Positions 44,001 to 53,317 of a stretch of DNA of 64,000 nucleotides are shown here, piece after piece. Where the stretch lies: NCBI GenBank assembly GCA_027682585.1, contig JAQCZH010000001.1, positions 806,001 through 870,000 of the forward strand, in the 5' to 3' direction. The DNA is from Lachnospiraceae bacterium AF51-6-b8A. Lineage in GTDB: Bacteria; Bacillota; Clostridia; Lachnospirales; Lachnospiraceae. The notes below the pieces were generated by a model, which saw only the letters and a program-made list of their open reading frames with translations, made no database searches and was not told the origin of the DNA. A program made the translations under genes and the position numbers. How positions within the stretch are numbered: the first letter of the stretch is position 1; each line of letters begins with the position of its first letter.

Positions 44001-45604
44001 GTCGAGAAACGGTCGGTGATCTCTCCTCCTTCCAGGCGCACGGCCCCTATCTCAATGATGCGATCTTTCTCTGCAGAGAAGCCGGTTGTCTCGATATCAA
44101 AAACAACAAAAGAATCATCCAGACTCTGTCCCGGCACCCCGTCGGTGACGACTGTCTTGGTATCATCAACCAGATAGGCCTCCATCCCGTAGATGACCTT
44201 GAAATCCGGATCCTTGCCGATTTCATGGTCCGCATCCGGAAATGCCTGAACCACTCCGTGATCGGTGATCGCCAGCGCCTTATGACCAAAATGCCTGGCT
44301 TGTCTGACGATGTCTTCCACCGAAGAGACCCCATCCATATCGCTCATCTTGGTGTGACAATGCAGTTCAACACGCTTTATGGCCGCATTGTCCCCTCGGA
44401 TCGTCTGAAAAGATGGAATGGTCATGATTCCCCGGACATAGCCCATGGTCAGATCATGATCGAACTTATCTAAGGAAGGTGTCCCTTTAATCTTAACGAA
44501 GGCTCCCTTATGCAGCCCCTTCTCCAGTTCCTCCACATGATCCCTGGCCACAAAGAGCTTGGTTACTATGGTGTCAGTGAAGTCCGTCACAGCAAAACTG
44601 ACAAGGATTCGCTCATTCTTGATCTCCCTGGTTTCATAGGAAATGACCTGACCTCGAATGGCGAGTTCCCCCACGGCTCCCTGGATCTCCTCAATCGGCG
44701 TGATCTCATCGTCAAAATCGCGGCCGTAGATCAGATCCGCATGCGAGGAATATTTGAGGGGTCTTGGTCCTCTGGAGAACACGCTGTTCCCTCTCTTCCA
44801 TGACGATCCTCCGCTCTCGGCAGGAGAACCGCCGGCGGCCAAAAAAACCGACTTGCGCCCTCCTGCCTGTCCTCTTCTTCCATCAGTTTTATTCCTCGTG
44901 GCGTCAGGATTCTGCCCCCTGCCCTCAGCCATTTCTTTCGGCAGACTGGGCCGGTGCCCCAGTCCAAGGTCCTCACTTGGCAGACCTTGAGCCGCTTCTA
45001 TCACCGCCTTGTCTTCCTGCAGCTGTTTCTGACGCTCGACAATCTCTGTCACCCTATTGGCAATCACTGCGTCCGTATCAGCCCGATATCTGCTCCTGGC
45101 AGCCTGCTTATAATCAATGTCAATCAGCAGCGCCTGTCCGCATCGCTGACAGAAAATCTTATCTAAAATATCATGAAGTTCCCGCTCTCTGCCCCGGGCC
45201 AGAACCGTATCCTCCAGGGTCAGCTTTAAGTGATCTTCACGGTCAAAGGTAAAATCAGCTTTCTTTATGATTCCATAGAGAATCGAACTGTAGCGTTCAA
45301 TTTCCTCGTATATACTGTCCCGATAGGACGCGAAGAGATTTTCGGCGTTGTAGGCTTCAGACAGATGAAAGCGCTCAATGATGCGGACATCGACCTGCCT
45401 CTTGGTAAAATATTGACTGGCAATTGCCTTCTCCACCTTCCAGATTCTGCGCTTTGGAATCAAATCCTGGCATGACAGATATATGCGCACGGCGTCGTGC
45501 TCCCGATTGGTCGCCACGCGTTCGATCTGCGCATCTTCCAGGAGGCCTGTCAGCCCCCCATCCAGTTTCAGATTGGAAAACAGCTCACGAAAAGCCCTAG
45601 CCAT
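41009..45604 (-). CDS. polC: DNA polymerase III alpha subunit, PolC type
   Basis: 1531 residues. Replicative polymerase of Bacillota. After an N-terminal domain and OB fold, the PHP domain (VELHCHTKMSDMDGVSSVEDIV) is split by a DEDDh proofreading exonuclease (FVVFDIETTGFSAEKDRIIEIGA near 510). The polymerase core contains PDIDLNFSGEYQ and GTIGTLADKTAYGY. About 100 residues longer than the Bacillus enzyme, mainly from a polar, Gly/Arg-rich insert near 205-290. Start ATG 45604 follows AGAGG. Downstream of ispG by 15 nt. Confidence 0.98.
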   Translation of the reverse strand: MARAFRELFSNLKLDGGLTGLLEDAQIERVATNREHDAVRIYLSCQDLIPKRRIWKVEKAIASQYFTKRQVDVRIIERFHLSEAYNAENLFASYRDSIYEEIERYSSILYGIIKKADFTFDREDHLKLTLEDTVLARGRERELHDILDKIFCQRCGQALLIDIDYKQAARSRYRADTDAVIANRVTEIVERQKQLQEDKAVIEAAQGLPSEDLGLGHRPSLPKEMAEGRGQNPDATRNKTDGRRGQAGGRKSVFLAAGGSPAESGGSSWKRGNSVFSRGPRPLKYSSHADLIYGRDFDDEITPIEEIQGAVGELAIRGQVISYETREIKNERILVSFAVTDFTDTIVTKLFVARDHVEELEKGLHKGAFVKIKGTPSLDKFDHDLTMGYVRGIMTIPSFQTIRGDNAAIKRVELHCHTKMSDMDGVSSVEDIVRQARHFGHKALAITDHGVVQAFPDADHEIGKDPDFKVIYGMEAYLVDDTKTVVTDGVPGQSLDDSFVVFDIETTGFSAEKDRIIEIGAVRLEGGEITDRFSTFVNPNRPIPFRITELTSIRDDMVMGAEGIEKILPDFLDFCQGAIMVAHNADFDMGFIRQNCLRLHRKAPETYMDTVAMGRYLLPSLHNQKLNTLAKALKIDPGHHHRAVDDAEATAHIFKKFIQMFRDRGMKDLSDINANAKMSDEVIRKMHANHCILIAKNDIGRINLYKLTSLSHLRFFQRQAKIPKSLVEQYREGLIIGSACEAGELFQALESGRPPQEIARIVSFYDYLEIQPIGNNRFLLESDNDAIQTEEDLRDFNRRIVRLGEEFHKPVCATCDVHFLNPEDEIYRRIIQVGKGFRDADQQPPLFLHTTEEMLEEFSYLGMDKAREVVITNTNRIADMCERIHPTRPDKCPPVIANSDQMLRTICHNRAHELYGRKLPTIVKERMERELNSIIGNGYAVMYIIAQKLVWKSNEDGYLVGSRGSVGSSFAAYLAGITEVNSLQAHYLCPDCKFVDFDSAQVRAFAGRSGCDMPDRKCPHCGADLMKLGFDIPFETFLGFQGNKEPDIDLNFSGEYQAKAHKYTEVIFGEGQTFKAGTIGTLADKTAYGYIRNYYEERGIHKRGCEIDRIVQGCVGIRRTTGQHPGGIVVLPVGEEINSFTPVQHPADDMTSDIITTHFDYHKIDGNLLKLDILGHDDPTMIRKLEDLTGLHATDIPLDDKAVMGLFMGTDTLGIPEGEELWGGTSMGTLGIPEFGTDFAMGMLRDAKPTEFSDLIRISGLSHGTDVWLGNAKDLIQQGIATISTAICCRDDIMVYLINQGLDSEESFTIMERVRKGMVAKGKVAEDWSKWTADMKEHGVPDWYIGSCEKIKYMFPKAHAAAYVMMAWRVAYCKVYYPLAYYAAFFSIRATAFSYEIMCRGRDHLETMLAEYDKRREQLSNKEQDTYRDMRIVQEMYVRGYEFLPLDLYQSDARYFKIVDGKLLPPFASIDGMGDKAAETLAIAAAQGKFLSRDDLRERGKLSQTIVDKLGELGLTGDMPKSNQLSLFDFA

Positions 45605-45619
45605 AGTCTGCCTCTTATC

Positions 45620-46684
45620 TCAACGTTCTTCCCAGTGCTCAAGCTCATCTCTTAAGGCATCCAGGAGTTCCTCCTCCGGCACTTTGCGAATGATTTGCCC
45701 CTGCCGCATGAGCAGACCCTCTCCGTTGCCGCCGGCTACACCCAAATCCGCTTCTTTGGCCTCTCCGGGCCCATTGACGGCGCAGCCCATGACAGCTACT
45801 TTGATCTCAAAAGGATACTGTGCCACCAGAGTCTCTACCTCGGTTGCGAGAGAAATCAGATCAATCTGAGTTCTGCCGCAGGTAGGACAGGATATCACTT
45901 CAATCCCTCCCCGACGCAGACCCAGTGTCCGCAGAATCACCTTGGCGGACTTGACCTCCTCAATGGGATCTCCTGTTAAAGAGACGCGAATGGTGTCGCC
46001 GATGCCCTGTCCCAGAATCAGCCCTAAGCCCAGAGCCGACTTAATGTTTCCGCTGGTGATGGTTCCCGCTTCCGTAATCCCTACATGTAGCGGATGATCC
46101 GTCCTGTTTCTGATCTTCTCATGGGCGGAAACACAGGTCATCACATCGGAAGACTTAATTGAGATCACCAGATTGTCATATCCCATGTCCTCAATAATTG
46201 CCGCCTTATCAAGAGCGGATTCCACCAGTCCGTCCGCGGTCACCCCGCCATACCTGGTCAGCAGATCCTTCTCCAGAGAGCCTGAGTTGACCCCCACACG
46301 GATGGGAATTCCCCGCTCTTTCGCACAGTCGACAACCGCTTTGATTCGCTCCTTCCCTCCAATATTCCCCGGATTGATTCGGATCTTATCCGCCCCGTGC
46401 TCCATAGCGGCAATCGCCATCCGGTAGTCGAAGTGAATATCAGCTACCAGGGGAATATGGATACGCTTCTTGATCTCGCCAAGAGCGGCGGCAGCCTCCC
46501 GATTGGGGACGGTACAGCGAATGATCTCGCATCCCGCCCGCTCCAGGGCCAGAATCTGAGCCACAGTAGCCTCCACATCCTGCGTCCTGGTATTGGTCAT
46601 AGACTGAATCAGAATGGAATGTTTTCCGCCGATAACCCGGTCTCCAATTCTGACTTCTCTTGTTTTCATGCGATCGTACTGCAT
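45620..46684 (-). CDS. ispG: 4-hydroxy-3-methylbut-2-enyl diphosphate synthase
   Basis: 354 residues. Fe-S enzyme of the MEP isoprenoid pathway. TIM barrel start (IQSMTNTRTQDVEATVAQI), LVADIHFDYRMAIAA and KIRINPGNIG, then C-terminal Cys ligands in ISCPTCGRTQIDL and MGCAVNGPGEA. Chosen ATG 46684 follows GAGGAG. Grouped with dxr, another MEP enzyme, in the same run. Confidence 0.96.
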   Translation of the reverse strand: MQYDRMKTREVRIGDRVIGGKHSILIQSMTNTRTQDVEATVAQILALERAGCEIIRCTVPNREAAAALGEIKKRIHIPLVADIHFDYRMAIAAMEHGADKIRINPGNIGGKERIKAVVDCAKERGIPIRVGVNSGSLEKDLLTRYGGVTADGLVESALDKAAIIEDMGYDNLVISIKSSDVMTCVSAHEKIRNRTDHPLHVGITEAGTITSGNIKSALGLGLILGQGIGDTIRVSLTGDPIEEVKSAKVILRTLGLRRGGIEVISCPTCGRTQIDLISLATEVETLVAQYPFEIKVAVMGCAVNGPGEAKEADLGVAGGNGEGLLMRQGQIIRKVPEEELLDALRDELEHWEER

Positions 46685-46777
46685 ATTTCTCTCCTCGCGC
46701 GTAATTAACACGGATCATATGCCGCTTAGCGCCCCGTTCACGGTATAATCAGCCCCCGTCGGACTCCACAAAATACA

Positions 46778-47812
46778 TCATCCAAAGATCTTAAAGAGAT
46801 CGCTAAAGACAACTGTGATCATCAGTCCCATCAGAAGGAAGAAGCCTGCCATATTGACATATCCCTCCAATTTCTGCGGGGCCGGCTTGCGGCGGATCAT
46901 CTCGATCAGGAAAAAGACAAGTCTCCCACCGTCCAGAGCCGGGAAGGGCAACAGATTCATAACTCCCAGATTCGCTGTCAGAAGGATGGCAATGGAGAGC
47001 ATATTGACAAAGATATAAAAAGTCCCATCCCTTGCCGACTGCTGGTAGGTATCACCGATGGTCTTAACAATCCCCACCGGGCCGGAAATCTGCCGCACAC
47101 TGACCTGACCTGTCACCAACAACTGCAGACTCTTGACCGTATTGTAGATCTGGAAGCGGATTTCGTGAAAAGAATATCCCGCAATCTGACCGCAAGACAA
47201 CTTCTCATACCCATCCGGCCCCTGGATACCGATCAGATAGCGCTTACTCTCCTCCTCATATCTGGGTACAAGCGTCGTCTGGCAGTTCTGTCCCCCTCTG
47301 GTATAAGTCACCGAAATCGCCTCTTTCCTGTGAAAGAAGACATATGCGGAGACCTCCTGATAGAAGTGGACCCGATACCCGCCAAGCGCAGTGATTTCAT
47401 CTCCAGCCGCCAGGCCGGCTTCCTGGGCCGGATAACCGTCCATAACACCACTGATTTTCGGTCTCATCACTCCGATGGAAGCCAGCAGGATAGCCGAGAG
47501 AATCAAAGCCAGAAGGAAGTTAAACATAGGGCCCATAAGAACAATGAGAAAGCGCTGCCAGACTGACTTATTGCCAAATGCCCGTTCATTGTCGCTCTCT
47601 TGATCCTCTCCCTCCATGACACAGGCGCCACCGAAAGGAATCAGCCGCCAGGCGTAGAGGGTCTCACCCTTCGTAAAGCCGATGATCCTGGGGCCGAAGC
47701 CCAGGCAAAACTCATTGACCTTAACTCCGCAGGCGCGGGCGGTCAGAAAATGCCCCAGCTCGTGGAATATGATAATAAAACTAAAGATTAAAACCGCAAT
47801 GACAATATTCAT
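46778..47812 (-). CDS. rseP: Site-2 membrane metalloprotease
   Basis: 344 residues. Intramembrane zinc protease that cleaves anti-sigma factors or signal peptide remnants. HELGH near residue 18 in the first helix, a PDZ domain near 115-190 (SGVMDGYPAQEAGLAAGDEITALGG), and NLLPFPALDGGRLVFF near 285 with the third zinc ligand. Starts 4 nt after dxr, as in many Bacillota. Confidence 0.95.
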   Translation of the reverse strand: MNIVIAVLIFSFIIIFHELGHFLTARACGVKVNEFCLGFGPRIIGFTKGETLYAWRLIPFGGACVMEGEDQESDNERAFGNKSVWQRFLIVLMGPMFNFLLALILSAILLASIGVMRPKISGVMDGYPAQEAGLAAGDEITALGGYRVHFYQEVSAYVFFHRKEAISVTYTRGGQNCQTTLVPRYEEESKRYLIGIQGPDGYEKLSCGQIAGYSFHEIRFQIYNTVKSLQLLVTGQVSVRQISGPVGIVKTIGDTYQQSARDGTFYIFVNMLSIAILLTANLGVMNLLPFPALDGGRLVFFLIEMIRRKPAPQKLEGYVNMAGFFLLMGLMITVVFSDLFKIFG

Positions 47813-47816
47813 AAAC

Positions 47817-48983
47817 TCACTTATCCATCATACGCGCAATAACGCGATAGGCCGCCTGCTCCGTCGCGAGAACATCCTCAAGACCCGGATCAGCAATAAA
47901 ATCCACCTGCTCCATCGCCGCGCGAATCAGCTTGTAGATATCCAGAAATTTAATCTCGCCCCTTAAAAAAGAAGCAACGGCTCGCTCGTTGGCAGCATTT
48001 AAAATCGTCGGGACATTTCCGCCCCGCCGCATCGCCTCATAGGCCAGGGGCAGCCCCAGGAAAGTCTTGGTATCCGGTCTCTCAAAGGTCAACGCCCCCG
48101 CTGAAAACAGATCCAGTTCATTCTCCTGCATAGAGCGGCGGCGGGGATAGTACAGGGCATACTGGATCGGCAGCTTCATATCTGGAAGTCCCATCTGCCC
48201 GATCACAGCTCCATCCTCGTACTCCACCGCCGAATGCAGGATAGACTGGGGGTGAATCAGAACCTGAATATGATCCGTGTCAACGCCAAATAGCCACTTG
48301 GCTTCCATGACTTCCAGCCCCTTATTAACCAGGCTGGCCGAGTCAATGGTGATTTTTCTTCCCATAGACCAGTTCGGATGCTTCAAAGCATCCTGGACAC
48401 CGACCTCCTCCATCTCTCTTCTCTTTCTTCCCCGGAATGGACCACCGGAGCAGGTCAACAGAATCTTCTTGATCCGATTCATACCATTGCCCTGCAGGCT
48501 CTGAAAAATAGCCGAGTGTTCGGAGTCCACCGGCAGAATAGAAATCCCCCTGTCTTTTGCCAGAGGCATAATTATGTGGCCTGCACAGACCAGAGTCTCC
48601 TTATTCGCCAGAGCAATATCCTTACCGGCCCGAATAGCCTCTATGGTAGGACGAATTCCGATCATTCCGACCACTGCAGTCACCAGGATCTGTGCAGATG
48701 GCTCTGTGGCAACAGCACAAAGTCCCTCTATCCCGCAGTGGATTTCCGGAAGCCTTTCCTCATCCGGATCAGATGAAAGCATATCTCTCAGCTTCCCCGC
48801 GTCCTCTTTCTTAGCAACAGAAACAAGCTTCGGATGGAAACATCTGACCTGCCGCGCCATTTGCTCGATATTGCTTCCGCAAGACAGGGCAGTCACTTCA
48901 AAATCCCCTGGATTGGCGGCAATCACCTCCAGCGTTTGGGTTCCGATAGAGCCGGTAGAACCCAGAATTGCAACTTTCTTCAC
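47817..48983 (-). CDS. dxr: 1-deoxy-D-xylulose 5-phosphate reductoisomerase
   Basis: 388 residues. First committed MEP-pathway step, NADPH-dependent. N-terminal LGSTGSIGTQTLEVI, then DIALANKETLVCAGHIIMP near 125, PVDSEHSAIFQSLQG and TCSGGPFRG, MGRKITIDSASLVNKGLEVMEAKWLF and the Glu-containing IHPQSILHSAVEY. Complete. Confidence 0.97.
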   Translation of the reverse strand: MKKVAILGSTGSIGTQTLEVIAANPGDFEVTALSCGSNIEQMARQVRCFHPKLVSVAKKEDAGKLRDMLSSDPDEERLPEIHCGIEGLCAVATEPSAQILVTAVVGMIGIRPTIEAIRAGKDIALANKETLVCAGHIIMPLAKDRGISILPVDSEHSAIFQSLQGNGMNRIKKILLTCSGGPFRGRKRREMEEVGVQDALKHPNWSMGRKITIDSASLVNKGLEVMEAKWLFGVDTDHIQVLIHPQSILHSAVEYEDGAVIGQMGLPDMKLPIQYALYYPRRRSMQENELDLFSAGALTFERPDTKTFLGLPLAYEAMRRGGNVPTILNAANERAVASFLRGEIKFLDIYKLIRAAMEQVDFIADPGLEDVLATEQAAYRVIARMMDK

Positions 48984-49087
48984 AGTATGCTCCTTTTTGG
49001 CCTTTATCCAGAATCAGACGAATCTTTCCTTCCCGACCCCTGACTTCTTTTGGAACTTTCTCAGCAGCATGAGTTCGATAGCCCTCC

Positions 49088-49894
49088 TCAGCGCATGAGA
49101 TTTGACAGCAGGTAAAACACAATCGGCGCTGTAATAATCACCGAATCAAAGCGGTCTAAAATTCCGCCGTGTCCCGGGATCAGCTTTCCATAATCCTTGA
49201 TTCCATAGTTGCGCTTAATGGCAGAGGCCGCCAGATCGCCCACCATGGAAATCAGAGCACCCACAGCCGCCGTCATAGACAGGAGAAGAATTTCTCTTGC
49301 ATCGAAAGAAAGAGTCTGCCGTAAAATATACGAATAGATTCCTGTGAGCAGAGCAGATCCAAGTACACCTCCGACTGCCCCCTCTATGGATTTCTTTGGG
49401 CTTAAAACAGGCGCCATCTTGTGCTTCCCAATCAGGACACCAACGGCATAAGCACAGGTGTCACATCCCCAGGAGCAGAGAAAAATCAGCCAGACCAGAT
49501 AACTGCCCCCGCCCGCCATCGATCGGGTCTGATAAATGAAGGACAGACAAAACGCCACATAAAAGAGGCCAAAGAAGACTTTCATTATCTGATCTGCCTT
49601 GTATTTCGGATAGGAGAAGACGTAGACCGCCAGGAGAAGAATCAGATAGATCATGACAATCATCATCGTCTCCCTGAGCCAACCAAAATAGAGATTTCCA
49701 TAATAGAAAACACAGATAAGATAGGACAGGTTGGCGGGCTGACTCCTCTCCAGGCCAAAAACCCGATAGAGTTCATACATGCCAATGATACTGACAGCGC
49801 AGACACAAACAGCCAAAATCGGGCCGCCCGTAATCACAAGGATCAGGGCAAGCGCAAGCAATACTATTCCACTCACTAATCTGGTTCGAAACAT
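49088..49894 (-). CDS. cdsA: Phosphatidate cytidylyltransferase
   Basis: 268 residues, with about seven to eight membrane helices. Makes CDP-diacylglycerol for phospholipids. Family signature at the C-terminus: SAIKRNYGIKDYGKLIPGHGGILDRFDSV near 225-253. Follows uppS by 47 nt. Confidence 0.95.
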   Translation of the reverse strand: MFRTRLVSGIVLLALALILVITGGPILAVCVCAVSIIGMYELYRVFGLERSQPANLSYLICVFYYGNLYFGWLRETMMIVMIYLILLLAVYVFSYPKYKADQIMKVFFGLFYVAFCLSFIYQTRSMAGGGSYLVWLIFLCSWGCDTCAYAVGVLIGKHKMAPVLSPKKSIEGAVGGVLGSALLTGIYSYILRQTLSFDAREILLLSMTAAVGALISMVGDLAASAIKRNYGIKDYGKLIPGHGGILDRFDSVIITAPIVFYLLSNLMR

Positions 49895-49941
49895 AATACC
49901 TCGCTTCTGGGTTCTAATTCAAAAAAGCAGGCTCCATGAAC

Positions 49942-50640
49942 TCATATCTTACCATACCGGCGTTCTCTGCTCTCATAGACGGCAATTGCCTCCAAAAATT
50001 CTTCCCTTCGAAAATCCGGCCATGGTACGGGCGTAAAATAGAATTCTGCGTAAGCGAGCTGCCAGAGCAGATAATTCGAAAGCCTCTGCTCTCCGCTGGT
50101 GCGAATCAGCAGATCCGGATCCGGCAGGTCTGCCGTATCCAGATACGAAGCCAATCGTCCCTCTGTAATTTCAGACGCATCCGCCTTTTTCTCCCTCAGG
50201 TCAATATACATCTCCCGCATGGCGCGTACAATCTCATCTCTGCCGCCGTAATTAACCGCAATCGTCAGATTGAGTCCGGTATAGATGGAAGTCTCTCTCT
50301 CCACCCTGGTGATCAGTTCCTGTAACTGAGGTTCCAGACGACTGATATCACCGATGACTCTCAGGCGCATGTTATCCCGTCTGGCCGTTTTCAGACAAGT
50401 ATTTAAGTAAGTGGTCAAAAGCTTCATCAAAGCTCTGACCTCATCATCCGGCCTGCTCCAGTTCTCCGTTGAGAACGCGTAGAGCGTCAGATACCTGACA
50501 CCTGTTTCGTAGGCGATTCTTGAGATCCTCTCCACATTCTTGGCTCCAACAGTATGCCCATACGTTCTGGGCATCCCCTTGCTTTTAGCCCAGCGGCCAT
50601 TCCCGTCCAGAATAATTGCCACATGCTCTGGTACTGCCAT
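49942..50640 (-). CDS. uppS: Undecaprenyl diphosphate synthase
   Basis: 232 residues. Cis-prenyltransferase that builds the C55 lipid carrier for cell wall. HVAIILDGNGRWAKSKGMPRTYGH at the N-terminus (catalytic Asp), YLTLYAFSTENWSRP near 68 and the C-terminal DLLIRTSGEQRLSNYLLWQLAYAEFYF. Chosen ATG 50640 follows GAGGAGAGGAT. Confidence 0.97.
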   Translation of the reverse strand: MAVPEHVAIILDGNGRWAKSKGMPRTYGHTVGAKNVERISRIAYETGVRYLTLYAFSTENWSRPDDEVRALMKLLTTYLNTCLKTARRDNMRLRVIGDISRLEPQLQELITRVERETSIYTGLNLTIAVNYGGRDEIVRAMREMYIDLREKKADASEITEGRLASYLDTADLPDPDLLIRTSGEQRLSNYLLWQLAYAEFYFTPVPWPDFRREEFLEAIAVYESRERRYGKI

Positions 50641-50670
50641 ATCCTCTCTCCTCTATATAGAATCTCGCTG

Positions 50671-50799
50671 CAATGATATGCGCGCTCCACTCACCGTTGA
50701 TTGTCATAAACGGCAAAGACCAACCGCCGGATCGTATCTGCGTTCTTTCCGCATAAACAATCCATGGTGGTTGGCCCGATAGATTCTGCTGTCATAAAT
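50671..50799. repeat. Two dispersed-repeat copies flanking a long hairpin in the frr-uppS spacer
   Basis: Minus strand TTTATGACAATCAACGG (50694-50710) leads into GAGCGCGCATATCATTG, matching both halves of copy A. A second half copy (TTTATGACAGCAGAATC) lies at 50782-50798. Between them CCAACCGCC pairs with GGTGGTTGG across about 40 nt. Confidence 0.6.
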
Positions 50800-50805
50800 C
50801 TTCGA

Positions 50806-51360
50806 TCAGAGGGTCATCAACTCCTGGGTCTTCTTTTCAATCTCCTGATCAAGGATCTTAACATAGCGGTCGGTCAGCTTCTGCGCCTGATCCTCCAGAT
50901 CAGCAATCGCATCCTCTGACATATCCTCCGACTTCTTTAATTTCTTAAATTCATCCATGGCATCTCTGCGAATATTTCGGATCGCAACCTTGGCGCTCTC
51001 TCCCTTCTTCTTGACATCCTTGACCAGTTCCTTACGCCGGTCCTCTGTCAATTCCGGAAATACCAGACGAATAGTCTTTCCGTCATTGGTCGGATTAATC
51101 CCGACATCCGACAGATTGATCGCCTTCTCAATCTCCTTGAGCAAAGAGACTTCCCAGGGCTGAATCTGGATCATGCGAGCCTCCGGAACAGAGACATTGG
51201 CCACCTGCTGCAAGGGTGTGGGTGCCCCATAGTACTCAACCTCAATCTTATCCAGGATATGAGGGTTGGCGCGTCCGGCGCGAATGGAGATATACTCCGC
51301 CAAAAGAGCATTTACACTCTTCTTCATCTTTTCCTCAAAGGGATTTAAACGACTGTCCAT
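50806..51360 (-). CDS. frr: Ribosome recycling factor
   Basis: 184 residues, standard length. Splits post-termination ribosomes with EF-G. Typical LLAEYISIRAGRANPHILDKIEVEYYGAPTPLQQVANV, TNDGKTIRLVFPELTEDRRKELVK and KIGKKAESAKVAIRNIRRDA-like VKKKGESAKVAIRNIRRDAMDE. ATG 51360 follows GAAGGAG. Confidence 0.98.
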   Translation of the reverse strand: MDSRLNPFEEKMKKSVNALLAEYISIRAGRANPHILDKIEVEYYGAPTPLQQVANVSVPEARMIQIQPWEVSLLKEIEKAINLSDVGINPTNDGKTIRLVFPELTEDRRKELVKDVKKKGESAKVAIRNIRRDAMDEFKKLKKSEDMSEDAIADLEDQAQKLTDRYVKILDQEIEKKTQELMTL

Positions 51361-51455
51361 AGTTTTCTCCTTCATTGAATCTCTCACTGAAAGTGAGGAT
51401 GCGCAGCAGATAATACAATCCGGGAAAGACCTGACCGATCTGTACCCGGCGATTG

Positions 51456-52154
51456 TCAATCCACGGTAACAACCGTCCCATGAAAATCTCCGGAAGCTGC
51501 GGCCACGATACTTCCCTCTTCCTTCAGGGCAAAGATATAAAGAGGCATTTTCTGCTGTTGGCACATCAGGGAAGCAGACAGATCAATCACCTGCAGTTTC
51601 TCTGCGAGAACCTGATCCAGACTGATTGTGTCATAGCGCCTGGCATCTGGGTTAACTGCCGGATCACTGTCATAGACCCCATCAATATTCTTAGCCAGCA
51701 GGATTCCGTCCGCATCGATCTCCACAGCGCGAAGAACCGCCCCGGTATCCGTAGAAAAATAGGGGTGGCCTGTTCCCCCGGCAAAAAAGACAACCTTCTT
51801 ATGGCGAAAAGCTGTGTTGACGCGGTCCTTAGAGAAGAGTTCTGTAAAAGTTCCTACCGCAAAGGGAGTCATAATAGTAGTTGCAAGCCCGACATTTCGG
51901 AAGGCCTCAGAGACATAAATGCAATTCATAACCGTCGCCAGCATGCCGATCTGATCCGCTCTTGTCCTGTCCATATTGGCCTTACCGGCTCCACGCCAGA
52001 AATTTCCGCCGCCAATTACAATTCCGACTTCCAGTCCAAAGTTGACCAGCTGCCGGACCTGATCAGCGACCATTTTGCAGATCGTCTCATCAAAGCCCTT
52101 GTCCTTATCTCCTGCCAGAGCCTCACCGCTCAGCTTCAGAAGTACTCGTTTCAT
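51456..52154 (-). CDS. pyrH: UMP kinase
   Basis: 232 residues. Hexameric amino-acid-kinase-family enzyme making UDP. VLLKLSGEALAGDKDKGFDE at the start, VIGGGNFWRGAGKANMDR near 45-60, FFAGGTGHPYFSTDT near 125-140. It has its own promoter after the tsf terminator. Confidence 0.97.
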   Translation of the reverse strand: MKRVLLKLSGEALAGDKDKGFDETICKMVADQVRQLVNFGLEVGIVIGGGNFWRGAGKANMDRTRADQIGMLATVMNCIYVSEAFRNVGLATTIMTPFAVGTFTELFSKDRVNTAFRHKKVVFFAGGTGHPYFSTDTGAVLRAVEIDADGILLAKNIDGVYDSDPAVNPDARRYDTISLDQVLAEKLQVIDLSASLMCQQQKMPLYIFALKEEGSIVAAASGDFHGTVVTVD

Positions 52155-52193
52155 TGATCTTTCCCCTCTGTCTGAATCTCATATATCAGAACT

Positions 52194-52222
52194 ATTCTAC
52201 CATAACTGACATTTACTGAAAA
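52194..52222 (-). promoter_or_regulatory. pyrH promoter
   Basis: TTTTCA (52217-52222), 17 bp, TAGAAT (52194-52199) with a TGG extension ahead of the -10. The transcript would start just past the tsf terminator. Confidence 0.6.
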
Positions 52223-52223
52223 C

Positions 52224-52252
52224 AAAAAGGAAGTCACCCTTCGGCAACTTCC
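52224..52252 (-). terminator. Terminator after tsf
   Basis: GGAAGT/ACTTCC with an inner CC/GG step (52229-52252), followed on the minus strand by TTTTTG. Confidence 0.85.
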
Positions 52253-52337
52253 TCTTGAAGGAATTCTCTCCTGATTCACGACAGATGAGCACACGCGAAG
52301 TGGTCACTCCTCTCTTGTCCATGCATCAGCAAATTCC

Positions 52338-53267
52338 TTATTTAGCTGCGGCAGCTACTTCAGCCGCGAAGTCCTCTTCCTTCTTCTCGAGGCCTTCACC
52401 GGTCTCGAAGCGAACAAAGCTGACGACATCAACGGTACCGCCTGCCTGCTTGGAAACCTGTTCAAGATACTTGGCGACGGACTGCTTGCCGTCCTCCGCC
52501 TTGACATAGACCTGGTCCACCAGGCAGATCTCCTTGAGTTCTTTGTTGATACGTCCCCGGATCATGCCCTCTTTCACCTTGTCGGGCTTGGCAGCTTCCT
52601 TGGGATCATTCTCGATCTGAGCCTTGAGGATCTCCGTCTCATGCGCAATGAAGTCGCCGGGAACCTCTGCGTCACGAACGTACTTGGGATTCAGAGCCGC
52701 AATCTGCATTGCCACATTGTGCAAAGCCTCTCTCACTCCGTCATTGATAAGATCCGCCTTAGCATTGACAACAACACCGATGCGGCCATTCCCATGTACA
52801 TATGAAACAACCAGATCATCTGATGTCACCTTCTTAAAGCGACGGATTTTCAGATTCTCCCCGATGACAGCGATCTGATTTACCAACTCCTCAGAGACTG
52901 TCTTGGACGGATCCTTGAACCACTTCTCAGCCAGGAATGAATCCAGATCACAGGCATCAGAAGAGGCAGCCTGCTCAGCTACATCCTTCACATAAGCGCG
53001 GAACTTCTCATTGTTGGCAACAAAATCCGTCTCAGAGTTCACCTCAACAATAGAGGCCGTCTTGTCATCCTTTTGGAAAACAAGAGAAACACCCTCTGCC
53101 GCAATGCGGCTCGCCTTCTTTTCTGCCTTGGCAGCCCCTGTCTCACGCAGGAACTCGACAGCAGCATCCATATCACCGTCAGTCTCAGTCAGGGCCTTCT
53201 TGCACTCCATCATGCCAGCACCAGTAGCATCACGAAGCTCCTTAACCATCTTTGCGGAAATAGCCAT
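52338..53267 (-). CDS. tsf: Elongation factor Ts
   Basis: 309 residues. Nucleotide exchange factor for EF-Tu. N-terminal UBA-like MVKELRDATGAGMMECKKAL, then ETDFVANNEKFRAYVKDVAEQAA near 80-102 and the coiled C-terminal domain. Follows rpsB by 50 nt. Confidence 0.98.
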   Translation of the reverse strand: MAISAKMVKELRDATGAGMMECKKALTETDGDMDAAVEFLRETGAAKAEKKASRIAAEGVSLVFQKDDKTASIVEVNSETDFVANNEKFRAYVKDVAEQAASSDACDLDSFLAEKWFKDPSKTVSEELVNQIAVIGENLKIRRFKKVTSDDLVVSYVHGNGRIGVVVNAKADLINDGVREALHNVAMQIAALNPKYVRDAEVPGDFIAHETEILKAQIENDPKEAAKPDKVKEGMIRGRINKELKEICLVDQVYVKAEDGKQSVAKYLEQVSKQAGGTVDVVSFVRFETGEGLEKKEEDFAAEVAAAAK

Positions 53268-53317
53268 AAATTATCCTCCATTAAAATATGATCAGCGTCT
53301 GACAGATCCGATCAAAA